A program made the translations under genes and the position numbers. From Aquimarina atlantica (GTDB taxonomy: Bacteria; Bacteroidota; Bacteroidia; Flavobacteriales; Flavobacteriaceae), in assembly GCF_000626715.1 (NCBI RefSeq), contig NZ_AQRA01000002.1, positions 186,001-250,000 of the forward strand: DNA of 64,000 nt, in the 5' to 3' direction. This document shows positions 6,684-14,775 of this stretch, piece after piece. The notes below the pieces were generated by a model. It saw nothing but the letters and a program-made list of their open reading frames with translations, made no database searches and had not been told where the DNA came from. Positions within the stretch are counted from its first letter, which is position 1, and each line of letters begins with the position of its first letter.

Positions 6684-8219
6684 TTGGATCAAACGGTATT
6701 AAAAATTCTTCTGCAACTTAAAAGAGAACTCTCACTAGAAATTCCTAATGAGAAATTAGAATCACTTTTGCTTAGTCATCAGGATTATCCCAGTATTTTT
6801 TCTTTTTCTGATACCTTAAAAAAGATAGGTGTCGAAAATAAGGCCGGGAGAATTTCATCGGATCAATTACTGCAATTATCTCCTATTTTTCTAGCCTATT
6901 CTATAGAAGAAGGCTTAGTAATCGTCACTGAAATTTCAAGTACCGAAATACGCTATTATAGTGGTAATAATAACACCCCTATTGTAGAAAGTTTTGAGGA
7001 CTTCTTGCAGAAATGGAATGGTATTGTGCTTTTGATTGATACCGACGCTATTGTTGAGATGTCTAACGAAGATCTGGCTCGCGAAAAACTAAAAAGAACA
7101 AAGCATTTTGGAGCTTTGTCTTTGTTAGCTATTCTTATTATTTTATCGATAAAAAGTTATCATGGGGTATTTAACCTGTTCTTACTTACAAAATTAGCAG
7201 GGACTCTTATTAGCCTACTAATAGTATATACAGAGGTTAGTATCATACACAAATCTAAATTCTGCAAATCTAATGACCATATAAATTGCGAAGGTGTTCT
7301 AAATTCTGGGGCGTCCAAATTTTTTTCCTGGCTTTCGATGTCAGATTTAGGGTTATTATATTTTTCAGGAAGTTTTATATCGATTTGCATAGCCTCGATG
7401 ACTTTCAATTTTAAAAGTGTTACTTTTTTGATAAGTATACTTTCCTTTTTTGCATTTCCGTATATATTTTTCTCTATTTACTATCAATATAAAATAGTCA
7501 AGAAATGGTGTATGCTGTGCCTGGCAATCCAAGGGATATTTTTTATAGAAACCATACTTTCTTCATATTTTCTTTTTAACAACAACTTTGAATCATCTAT
7601 AAATGGATTTCTTATACCTGGTATTTCTTTTTCACTAATCATTATTATATGGTCCTATCTGAAAAACCCTGTATATAAATATTTTCAATTTAAAGAAAAC
7701 ATGTACAAATATGCAAGGTTAAAAAACAATCCCGAAGTTTTCACACTCTTACAAGAGAAAGAGAACCTTCTTAACACTGCCTTTACTGAAAATCATATTG
7801 TATTCGAAAATTCTAAGGACATCGATAAAAGAGCGGCTTTGGTCATAAATCCTTATTGTCACCTCTGTGCAAAGGAATTTCAAAAAATCCTTGAAATCAA
7901 TAAAACTTCTGATGGGATCAATTTCTCGCTGATTTTTTCTGATACCGACAGCAATGAAATCTCACAATTTCTTATTGAGCTGTATTATAAAATGACAAAA
8001 TCAGAATTCTTATCTGCATTAAGTAAATGGTTTGAACATAAAAATTTAAATACACTAAAAGAAAAGTATGCCATAGAAATATCTGAAAAATCGAGAGCAA
8101 CTTATGCTCAACATAAAAAATGGTGTACCCAGAATAATATTTTGCAAACCCCGCTTACCATTTTTAATAACAGGAAATTATCAAATCATTATACCATAGA
8201 AGATCTTATCACATTCTAA
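6684..8219 (+). CDS. C39-like / VKOR / thioredoxin fusion, disulfide-forming membrane protein
   Basis: A 511-residue protein starting at TTG 6684; an in-frame stop lies 19 bp upstream and the next ATG is far inside. Residues 1-125 resemble a C39 peptidase fold but lack the catalytic cysteine, so this is probably a binding domain. Residues 140-330 are a VKOR domain with several helices, the pair Cys194/Cys202 and the redox motif C276-M-L-C279. Residues 370-511 are thioredoxin-like with C392-H-L-C395. VKOR proteins oxidise a partner thioredoxin and pass electrons to quinone, making disulfides outside the cytoplasm. Several nearby GG peptides contain cysteines. I infer that it oxidises exported peptides, with the dead C39 domain perhaps binding their leaders. 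Confidence 0.85.
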   Translation: MDQTVLKILLQLKRELSLEIPNEKLESLLLSHQDYPSIFSFSDTLKKIGVENKAGRISSDQLLQLSPIFLAYSIEEGLVIVTEISSTEIRYYSGNNNTPIVESFEDFLQKWNGIVLLIDTDAIVEMSNEDLAREKLKRTKHFGALSLLAILIILSIKSYHGVFNLFLLTKLAGTLISLLIVYTEVSIIHKSKFCKSNDHINCEGVLNSGASKFFSWLSMSDLGLLYFSGSFISICIASMTFNFKSVTFLISILSFFAFPYIFFSIYYQYKIVKKWCMLCLAIQGIFFIETILSSYFLFNNNFESSINGFLIPGISFSLIIIIWSYLKNPVYKYFQFKENMYKYARLKNNPEVFTLLQEKENLLNTAFTENHIVFENSKDIDKRAALVINPYCHLCAKEFQKILEINKTSDGINFSLIFSDTDSNEISQFLIELYYKMTKSEFLSALSKWFEHKNLNTLKEKYAIEISEKSRATYAQHKKWCTQNNILQTPLTIFNNRKLSNHYTIEDLITF

Positions 8220-8257
8220 TAGTGTTTTTCTATAATTTTTTTAGAAAAAGATATAGC

Positions 8258-8292
8258 GTCTCATAAGATGAGACATTCACCTCTTATCATTG
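8258..8292 (+). promoter_or_regulatory. Operator and -7 element of the third peptide operon
   Basis: GTCTCA-TAAGA-TGAGAC (8258-8274) is followed after 10 bp by TATCATTG (8285-8292) and then TACTATCAAAAGG. The layout is the same as at 4333 and 5138. Confidence 0.75.
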
Positions 8293-8367
8293 TACTATCA
8301 AAAGGAAGTAAAAAAACTTTTTACACTTCTTACCATAAAATAATTATTAATCATAAAAACACAAAAA

Positions 8368-8523
8368 ATGAAAAATTTAGAAAAACTTGGAGTTCAATCG
8401 TTAAGTACTACTGAAATCAAAGAAACACAGGGAGGTATAATTTTCCCAGGGCTTTACACAAGCTTAGTAACCGAGGCTATCATCTTTGTACACAATGTAA
8501 AAAAAGTAATCAAACAATTATAA
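8368..8523 (+). CDS. GG-leader peptide precursor
   Basis: A 51-residue product. The leader MKNLEKLGVQSLSTTEIKET is followed by QGG at residues 21-23. The core of 28 residues starts IIFPGLYTSLVTEAIIFV and ends in a Lys-rich helix (NVKKVIKQL). It has no cysteine and is cationic and probably amphipathic, as expected of a membrane-active peptide. It is first of four consecutive precursors (8368-9159) beneath the operator at 8258, with a 22 bp gap to the next gene. Antimicrobial activity is possible but unproven. Confidence 0.85.
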   Translation: MKNLEKLGVQSLSTTEIKETQGGIIFPGLYTSLVTEAIIFVHNVKKVIKQL

Positions 8524-8545
8524 CAAATTGTAAAAATTAAGCGTC

Positions 8546-8701
8546 ATGAAAAATCAAGTTATAAATCAGTACACATTATTATCATCAAAAGAAATTACAA
8601 CCATTAATGGTGGTTGCGGAGGAGAGGATATTGAATGCCCAGAATTAGAGTTATTACAAGAAGTATTAGATAACTTAAAACATCTACTAGCTGTGCTCTA
8701 A
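8546..8701 (+). CDS. GG-leader peptide precursor with two cysteines and acidic core
   Basis: A 51-residue product. The leader MKNQVINQYTLLSSKEITTI is followed by NGG. The core of 28 residues begins CGGEDIECPELELLQEVL: Cys at core positions 1 and 8, a strongly acidic first half and a leucine-rich helical second half. The two cysteines could form one disulfide. Its charge is opposite to that of the cationic 8368 core just upstream, so the two might pair; this is speculation. It has the usual short spacing within the four-gene unit. Confidence 0.85.
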   Translation: MKNQVINQYTLLSSKEITTINGGCGGEDIECPELELLQEVLDNLKHLLAVL

Positions 8702-8745
8702 GCACTTTAGTATCATTAATAATCATCAATCTTAAAACAAAAATC

Positions 8746-8916
8746 ATGAAAAATTTAAAATCATTCGAAGCATTAAACAACGCTCAATTAAGTGCCATCA
8801 ATGGTGGTCTGGTTATTCCAAACCTGGGAGATCTGGATACATTTCCAATTGTTCCATTTGGTGACCCTAGAGAGTGGGATAACTATTTTCCTAAACAAGA
8901 AACTCCTGGTTTCTAA
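8746..8916 (+). CDS. GG-leader peptide precursor with proline-rich core
   Basis: A 56-residue product. The leader MKNLKSFEALNNAQLSAI is followed by NGG at residues 19-21. The core of 35 residues has no cysteine and is rich in Pro, Asp, Phe and Gly, with no long hydrophobic helix, so it is unlikely to insert into membranes by itself. It is third of four precursors in this unit, 44 bp after the previous one. Resemblance to 8971 (both cores are Pro/Gly/Asp/Trp-containing and extended) suggests a related pair. I do not recognise the core. Confidence 0.85.
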   Translation: MKNLKSFEALNNAQLSAINGGLVIPNLGDLDTFPIVPFGDPREWDNYFPKQETPGF

Positions 8917-8970
8917 AACACTTTAATTTCATCAATCATCATTACATCATCAATCTTAAAACGAAATCGC

Positions 8971-9159
8971 ATGAAAAGTTATAAAACTGCATCCTTTCAG
9001 GAATTAAATGCATCAGAACTAATCACAATAGAAGGTGGTGCTTTTCTTCCTGCAATTTCTACCTCTGATACACCAGGATTACCTGGACTTGACAACCAAT
9101 TTAATAAAGATTGGGGATGGGTCGGGAGTGGTCCCGGGGGTCAAAATACTAGCTTGTAA
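8971..9159 (+). CDS. GG-leader peptide precursor with Gly/Pro/Trp-rich core
   Basis: A 62-residue product. The leader MKSYKTASFQELNASELITI is followed by EGG at residues 21-23. The core of 39 residues is extended and rich in Gly, Pro, Ser and Trp (WGWVGSGPGG), with no cysteine. It is last in the four-precursor unit and is followed by a hairpin at 9188-9218. Fit to the leader consensus is good (EL at 12-13, EL at 16-17, I before the glycines). Its function is unknown; this type of core is unlike classic helical bacteriocins. Confidence 0.85.
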   Translation: MKSYKTASFQELNASELITIEGGAFLPAISTSDTPGLPGLDNQFNKDWGWVGSGPGGQNTSL

Positions 9160-9187
9160 ACTAATGAGTAAAGTTAGTGAGTTCATT

Positions 9188-9218
9188 TTCTCCTATAATC
9201 TATTTGGTTATAGGAGAA
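9188..9218 (+). terminator. Hairpin at the end of the third peptide operon
   Basis: TTCTCCTATAA and TTATAGGAGAA pair perfectly over 11 bp around a nine-base loop. The T run after it is weak, so it may act as a 3' stabiliser as well as a terminator. Confidence 0.6.
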
Positions 9219-9282
9219 TTATGTTTCTAAACTCTTCTTTATAACAGAATATTCAATTCTAAATATCTTAAAAACATATACC

Positions 9283-9759
9283 ATGACAAACGAAAAAGAA
9301 CTACTCTATAAAATCCTTGAAAACTTTAATGGAATGGGGAAAATTGAAGCTTATGATCTAACTCATAAGCTAGAAACTCTTTTGTTTTATGCATCAAATC
9401 CTATTAATGCCAAGGAACTTAAACAACTTATAGTTTCTGATATGGATCATGATCATGAAATTGACCCTTTTCATTTTACTATTCTTCCAAATGGTAATTT
9501 TTGTGAGTTTGTAGGTTGTAATAACTGGATGCATGTTTATAAAGAAAACAAGAGAATATTACCCGATTGGCCTGTTTTTGAAACTTATTATTTTAAAACA
9601 AGATATGCTCCTTTAGAACTTAAAAAACTTACCAAAAAGAACCTTTTACAAGATGTAAAAGAAAAAAATGAAGATGAAAAAGTAAGAACCTTTTTAAAAC
9701 AATATAATGTTTGTAAAAAGGATGTAGTGACCAATAGATTATTAATTTTAGAAGCATAA
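9283..9759 (+). CDS. Hypothetical protein downstream of the peptide island
   Basis: A 158-residue, charged, soluble protein with no signal peptide or membrane helix. It has HDHEIDPFHF near residues 56-65 and two cysteines in FCEFVGCNNW (about 78-87), followed by a Lys-rich half. I recognise no family. It lies between the four-peptide operon and recX on the same strand. It could belong to the peptide system or be an ordinary cytoplasmic protein; nothing decides between these. Confidence 0.7.
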   Translation: MTNEKELLYKILENFNGMGKIEAYDLTHKLETLLFYASNPINAKELKQLIVSDMDHDHEIDPFHFTILPNGNFCEFVGCNNWMHVYKENKRILPDWPVFETYYFKTRYAPLELKKLTKKNLLQDVKEKNEDEKVRTFLKQYNVCKKDVVTNRLLILEA

Positions 9760-9799
9760 CTTTTGGGGTAATTATAAAAGTCACTGTACATTTGTGGTC

Positions 9800-10279
9800 A
9801 TGTATAGAAATCCCATTACATCTATAACCGTAGCCGAGGCGTTGCGAAAAATGGAGCGCTATTGTGCCTATCAGGAACGTTGTCATAAAGATGTAGAGGA
9901 TAAATTAAGGACGATGAAACTTATCCCAGAGGCTAAAGAAAAAATCATCCTACACCTTCTGGATCAAAATTTTCTTAATGAAGAACGTTTTGCCAAAGCC
10001 TTTGCCCGAGGAAAATTTAATATCAAAAAGTGGGGTAAACAACGAATAGTACGTGAACTCAAATTTCGTAACATCTCACCTTACAATATAAAAACGGCAC
10101 TTAAAGAAATATCAGAAAAAGAGTACTTTGAAACTTTTCATAAGCTTGCCGAAAAAAAATACCATAGTATTACTGAGCAGGACAAAAACAAAAAACGCAA
10201 AAAACTTGTAGATTACCTTTTATATCGAGGATGGGAGACAACTCTTGTTTATGAAAAAGTAAATGAGTTAATTCTATGA
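9800..10279 (+). CDS. recX: Regulatory protein RecX
   Basis: A 159-residue protein from ATG 9800 (a GTG at 9794 would add two residues). It shows the three-helix repeats of RecX: CAYQERCHKDVEDKL, then the hallmark FLNEERFAKAFARGKF, KWGKQRIVRELKFRNIS, and the C-terminal YLLYRGW. RecX binds RecA filaments and limits their extension. recA is not in this window, which is usual in this phylum. A bidirectional hairpin at 10284 separates it from the convergent S41 gene. Confidence 0.93.
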   Translation: MYRNPITSITVAEALRKMERYCAYQERCHKDVEDKLRTMKLIPEAKEKIILHLLDQNFLNEERFAKAFARGKFNIKKWGKQRIVRELKFRNISPYNIKTALKEISEKEYFETFHKLAEKKYHSITEQDKNKKRKKLVDYLLYRGWETTLVYEKVNELIL

Positions 10280-10283
10280 TGTA

Positions 10284-10326
10284 AAAAGGAGCAATATTTC
10301 AATTTAGAAATACTGCCCCCTTTCAT
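10284..10326. terminator. Convergent (bidirectional) terminator between recX and the S41 gene
   Basis: AAAGGAGCAATATTTC and GAAATACTGCCCCCTTT pair imperfectly, with A-rich and T-rich flanks suited to both strands. Confidence 0.55.
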
Positions 10327-10333
10327 AAAATTT

Positions 10334-11728
10334 CTATTTATTTAAAAGAGTGATTGCTCTTTCTATTCCACTATCTTTTTCATTAACAAAATCATCGTTA
10401 GAGAATAATGGAATTTTATTTTCTTCACTTGGGCCAACCCCAATTGCTTCATAAACCTTTCCGTTAGCATCACTATACACCTCATTAGACAATGCTATTG
10501 AAGCTCCGTTTGGTAAAGTGTGTGCTAAAATATCAGAAAAAACTCCATTGGTATTATCACCAACTAATGTTACATAAGGCAAATCTTTCATACAAAGTGT
10601 AAAAACCTCTGCCGCACTTGCTGTTAAAGGGCTTGTTAATACTACTATGTCTTCCTTAAATTGAAAATCACCTTTGGGAGTCATAGATACCGATGTACTT
10701 TTAGTAAAACCGTCTCCTAATTTTGCTTTTTTAGAAAATGCAAGTCGTTCATGATCCAAAAATCGCGAAGCTATATTCACTGAAGCCATGTCGTATCCCC
10801 CACCATTAAAACGAACATCTATTATTAATTTAGAAACTGCAGCACCTTTAAGATCATTCATTATTTTGTCTAATACCGAGTTTAATATTTCCATCTCATT
10901 TTTTGTGGTATCGCTATACCCTTCCATTCCTAAGATATTAATATATGCGATATCATTGCCAATCATCCCCCACACGATTTTTCCTTTTTCATCAGCCTTA
11001 AATTCGTTATCTAAATACTTTACTGCTATGGTTTGTAATTTCTGGTTATATAGTGTATTGTAATCTTCTCCAGATTGGATAAGTAAGTTTCCACTTAAAC
11101 TTGAATTTAATCTAGAAATCAGATCAGGAGAACCTGCATCGATTGCAATATTATTAGCTTCGTCATCAATACCTACATGCCCATCCTTTAAAAGAAAAAC
11201 TAACTCCTGTAGAATATCATAAAAATTCTCTGAAGTTACTTGTTCTCTTAGGTTTTTGTATTGCGACCAGTTTACATTTCTTGTTTCAAAAAAAGCATAA
11301 TAATCATTAAAAATGTTCCAAAAATGATCAAAATTAATCTTTGGATCTTTAGTATTGGCAATCTGATTAGGGAGGCAAAACTCATTTTGATTTAATAACC
11401 TCTTAAACTCAATACTAGACGCACTAAGCTCTGGAGCTCCTACCAATTTATCAGGACCAATTAGATCTAGCGGTACACCCCAAGATTCTTCTGGCACAAA
11501 ATTATTTTCTATAATAGTACATCCAATAGAATTTATGCCATACAGCACTTTTGTTGTGTCGGTAATCTTTACGACATATCCTTTATCTTCGGCTAACCAA
11601 AAGCCATTTATAGTTTTTTCTGGTTCGGGCTGAGGTTGATCATCATCAGACTGACAGGCTGTAAATAAAATCACGGATAAGATTAAAAAACATCTTTTTA
11701 AATTTTTAATACCGTTGTGTAAATTCAT
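10334..11728 (-). CDS. S41 (tail-specific-like) peptidase lipoprotein, copy A
   Basis: A 464-residue protein from ATG 11728 (a TTG at 11737 lies in frame upstream). The signal peptide ends in the lipobox LFTAC followed by QSDDD, the Asp-rich lipoprotein start common in this phylum. An N-terminal lipocalin-like segment is followed by an S41 core: DGHVGI near the middle, FNGGGYD, and the nucleophile elbow SPLTASAAEVF with Ser at about 371. The Lys of the CtpA-type dyad is absent (VGDNTNGVF where GKG is expected), so any activity would use the S41B-like Ser-His arrangement. A close paralogue lies at 13280-14680, with a serine hydrolase between them. Confidence 0.88.
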   Translation of the reverse strand: MNLHNGIKNLKRCFLILSVILFTACQSDDDQPQPEPEKTINGFWLAEDKGYVVKITDTTKVLYGINSIGCTIIENNFVPEESWGVPLDLIGPDKLVGAPELSASSIEFKRLLNQNEFCLPNQIANTKDPKINFDHFWNIFNDYYAFFETRNVNWSQYKNLREQVTSENFYDILQELVFLLKDGHVGIDDEANNIAIDAGSPDLISRLNSSLSGNLLIQSGEDYNTLYNQKLQTIAVKYLDNEFKADEKGKIVWGMIGNDIAYINILGMEGYSDTTKNEMEILNSVLDKIMNDLKGAAVSKLIIDVRFNGGGYDMASVNIASRFLDHERLAFSKKAKLGDGFTKSTSVSMTPKGDFQFKEDIVVLTSPLTASAAEVFTLCMKDLPYVTLVGDNTNGVFSDILAHTLPNGASIALSNEVYSDANGKVYEAIGVGPSEENKIPLFSNDDFVNEKDSGIERAITLLNK

Positions 11729-12031
11729 ACTAATCAAATTTTTAAAAGTTACATTTCATTGACAAATAAAAAACCTATCGGCTGCATTAAAAACGATCAC
11801 AATGAAGTACTCGCAAACATCAATTTATAAATAGACCGATATGTAATTAATTATAGCCAAAACTAGGTAGGGCTTATAAAATCGATGTCCGATATTATTA
11901 AAATTTAAGAATTCGAAACCTTTTTATTTTTAAACTTAAATTGATTAGACATCAATCCCGTTTTTTTGAAGGTTTTTTTACCTTTTGAAAAGGTATGTTA
12001 TGTAATCTTTAGAAAAATACCTATTGCTTGT
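11729..12031. other. Intergenic region, no feature found
   Basis: AT-rich 303 bp gap between two minus-strand genes. It probably holds the promoter of the S41 copy A gene. No gene, operator of the GTCTCA type or clear terminator was seen. Confidence 0.4.
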
Positions 12032-13231
12032 TTATAATTTAATTTCATATTCTTCTAATTTTCTCCATATATCGATAAACTCCTTTATTCCTTCTTTTTT
12101 AAGTTCGGTATTGACAATCAAAAGTTTTCCGATTTTAGTTTTGGTGTTGAAAAACATGTGTGTTGCAATTCCAGGATCTCCACCAGTATGACCTATTTGT
12201 CCACTAGCCGATATTCCCATGAAAATGCCCATATTATATTCATCGTTATAAGGACTTTTATTTCTTTCGGTATAATGTATATCTGTTAATTGTGGTCTAA
12301 ATAACTCATCGTAGCTTTGTTTATTTAAGATTTTACCATTGCCATTATAACCTTCAATGAGTTCTGTTAAGTACTTTCCCAAATCAGTCGATGAGGTGAT
12401 TAAACCTCCATCTGGATAATTCACCAATTGATAAAATGCCAATTCAGTTTCTTCGTTTACATATAGTTTAGAATGTTTTGAAAAATCTACTTCGGCAAAA
12501 GACCAACCGGTATTTGACATTCTTAAAGGTTTAAAGATATGTTCATTGGTAAATTCGTTAAATGACTGATTTGTTGCATTTTCGATTACCAGAGTAGCCA
12601 ATCCTGCAGCAACATTTGAATATTTAAATATTGCTCCTGGTTTTGTTTTTAAAAAATTACTTTTCTTGTACCATTTCTCACCTTTACTTAAAATATTTTC
12701 TAAAAATTTAGCCTTAGACATCATTTCATTAGGTGAACGAAAATTACCATTTACTTTAGATTTCCCGTTGTCTTTTTGTTTCAAAATATACCCATTATTA
12801 TCATATCGAGATGGGTCTCTTATACTAGAAGTATGGGTTGCCAATTGTCTTATAGTAATGCTCTCATTAGGGAAATATGGATTGGTTACATCGAACGGCA
12901 AATATTTGTTTACAGGATCGTCTAAATTTAGTTTCCCAAGTTCCTGAACTTTAAGTAATGTAATACCTATAAAAGTTTTAGAAATGGATCCAATATTTTG
13001 AATTGTATTTTTCGTGTATCTCTTGTTTCCTTTAATGTCAGAATATCCAAATCCTTTTTCATATAATATGCCATCTTGGTTTACAATGGCTACAGAGAAT
13101 CCATTAATGTATTTTTTTGAGTATATTTTATTTAATTCTTCGGTTAACTTTCTTGAAATAGAATCATTTGTCTGACAATAAATTGGACTTATGATACTAT
13201 TTATGACTATTAAAATAATTAATCTATTCAT
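12032..13231 (-). CDS. Exported serine hydrolase (class C beta-lactamase / S12 family)
   Basis: A 399-residue protein with a signal peptide ending near YCQ (residue 20). It has the S12 motifs in order: SISK (Ser82 to Lys85), YSN in FKYSNVAAG, and HTGG in IGHTGGDPG near the C terminus. Members include DD-peptidases, esterases and beta-lactamases; without the typical AmpC surroundings, a peptidase or esterase of the periplasm is more likely than drug resistance. It lies between the two S41 paralogues on the same strand, 48 bp downstream of copy B, which suggests co-transcription. Confidence 0.9.
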   Translation of the reverse strand: MNRLIILIVINSIISPIYCQTNDSISRKLTEELNKIYSKKYINGFSVAIVNQDGILYEKGFGYSDIKGNKRYTKNTIQNIGSISKTFIGITLLKVQELGKLNLDDPVNKYLPFDVTNPYFPNESITIRQLATHTSSIRDPSRYDNNGYILKQKDNGKSKVNGNFRSPNEMMSKAKFLENILSKGEKWYKKSNFLKTKPGAIFKYSNVAAGLATLVIENATNQSFNEFTNEHIFKPLRMSNTGWSFAEVDFSKHSKLYVNEETELAFYQLVNYPDGGLITSSTDLGKYLTELIEGYNGNGKILNKQSYDELFRPQLTDIHYTERNKSPYNDEYNMGIFMGISASGQIGHTGGDPGIATHMFFNTKTKIGKLLIVNTELKKEGIKEFIDIWRKLEEYEIKL

Positions 13232-13279
13232 TTGTATTCAATATGATTTTGTTTACTGGTAAAATGAGAATACTTGTAT

Positions 13280-14680
13280 TTAGTTTTTTAATAGTGCTAT
13301 AGCTTTTTCTATTCCACTATCTATATTATTTTTAAAATCTATTGTAGATAGGAATGGTATTCTATTCTCCTCTGTATCTGGGCCAATTCCTATGGCTTCG
13401 AAAACAACTCCGTTTGCATCACTATATACTTCATTAGAAAGTCCTACACTGGCTCCATTAGGTAGAGTATGAGTAAGCACTGTAGAAAATATTCCATTTG
13501 TATTTTCTCCAACAATAGTTACATAAGGTAAATCTTTCATACATAGAGCGAATATTTCTGCGGCACTTGCAGTAATAGGACTGGTTAAAAGAATGATATC
13601 TCCTGTATATTGAAAATCTCCTTTAGGGTTTATAGACACGACTTGATCAGAAGTAAAACTATTTCCCAATCTCTCTTTTTTAGAGAAAACAAATTGCTCA
13701 TGATCTATGAATCGAGAAGCTATATCTAGTGAGATTTTATCAAATCCTCCTCCATTAAAACGAATATCCAAGATAAGTTTAGAAACCCCAGAAGCTTCAA
13801 TATCATTCATAACTTTATCCAATACTTCATTTAGTGCATCAATTTCATTATTAAAATCATTACTATAATCATCCATACCACTTATATTGATATAGCCAAT
13901 TTCTCCTTCCATAAGTCCCCAAAAAATATTACCTCTTTCATCCTGCTGAAAAATATTCTCAAAGTATTTTTCTGTAATTATAGCAGCTTTTTGATTTATT
14001 ATCTTTTTAAATTTGTCACTAGTATCAATAACAAGATCACCTTCGAGATGTGCATTCAATTTTGTCATCAAACTTGGTAAACCTGATTTGATTTCAACAT
14101 TATTCTTCTCATCTGTAATTCTTACATGTCCATCTTCTAGAGTAACTACTATCTGTTCTAAAATGTCATAAAAATTATCTTCTGTAACCTGGTCTCTTAT
14201 TTTTTGATATATAGACCAATCAACACCCCGTGTTTCAAAAAAAACATAGTAATCATTAAAAATATTCCAAAAATGATCAAAGTTTATTTTTGGATCTTTT
14301 GTCTTTGAAAGCTGATTTTTTAAACAACTTTCTTTTTGTTCTGGTAAACGTGTAAATACCAAATTAGACAAAATAAGATCTGATTCTCCTTCAATTGTAT
14401 TCGCATCTATTTCATTAATCTCTATTCCAAAAAAATCTTCAGACTTAAAATCATCAGAAAGAGCGGTACATCCTGCAGTAGATGTAGAGTATAGTTTGGT
14501 TTTATTTTTAGAGATTTCCAGAATATATCCCTTAGATTCAGAGTACCAAAAGCTTTTTTTAGATGAAATCTTCGGTAAATCATCATCAAAATGGCAAGCA
14601 AAACCAAGAAATATCAAAAAAAGAAAAACAAACGTCTTTACTATAGAAATACCATAATATTTATTACTTATACACCTCAT
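13280..14680 (-). CDS. S41 (tail-specific-like) peptidase lipoprotein, copy B
   Basis: A 466-residue protein counting from ATG 14680, which gives a normal signal peptide; ATG 14707 would add nine residues. The lipobox LGFAC is followed by HFDDD. Copy A is a close paralogue: both have KDPKINFDHFWNIFNDYY, DGHV, RFNGGG(F/Y)D and SP(I/L)TASAAE(I/V)F (Ser at about 372 here), and both lack the CtpA lysine (VGENTNGIF). The family cleaves proteins at or near C termini; the substrate here is unknown. The duplication around a serine hydrolase suggests a small exported degradative or modifying set, perhaps controlled by the AraC-type gene upstream. Confidence 0.88.
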   Translation of the reverse strand: MRCISNKYYGISIVKTFVFLFLIFLGFACHFDDDLPKISSKKSFWYSESKGYILEISKNKTKLYSTSTAGCTALSDDFKSEDFFGIEINEIDANTIEGESDLILSNLVFTRLPEQKESCLKNQLSKTKDPKINFDHFWNIFNDYYVFFETRGVDWSIYQKIRDQVTEDNFYDILEQIVVTLEDGHVRITDEKNNVEIKSGLPSLMTKLNAHLEGDLVIDTSDKFKKIINQKAAIITEKYFENIFQQDERGNIFWGLMEGEIGYINISGMDDYSNDFNNEIDALNEVLDKVMNDIEASGVSKLILDIRFNGGGFDKISLDIASRFIDHEQFVFSKKERLGNSFTSDQVVSINPKGDFQYTGDIILLTSPITASAAEIFALCMKDLPYVTIVGENTNGIFSTVLTHTLPNGASVGLSNEVYSDANGVVFEAIGIGPDTEENRIPFLSTIDFKNNIDSGIEKAIALLKN

Positions 14681-14775
14681 AACTATAATTTTGAATTTAA
14701 CTTTCATCAAAACTATAATGACAAAAACGCTTACGCGTTCGGTTTTGTTAAGAGTGAAGAAATCCGAACTTATTT

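Noticed and set aside
9035..9244. A 69-codon ORF overlapping the 8971 peptide
   Set aside because: It is out of frame with the GG-leader gene, which fits the local consensus, and it runs across the downstream hairpin.
12032..13231. Serine hydrolase as an antibiotic-resistance AmpC
   Set aside because: The SxxK/YxN/HTG motifs are shared by the whole S12 family; there is no ampR neighbour, and the setting between S41 genes points elsewhere.
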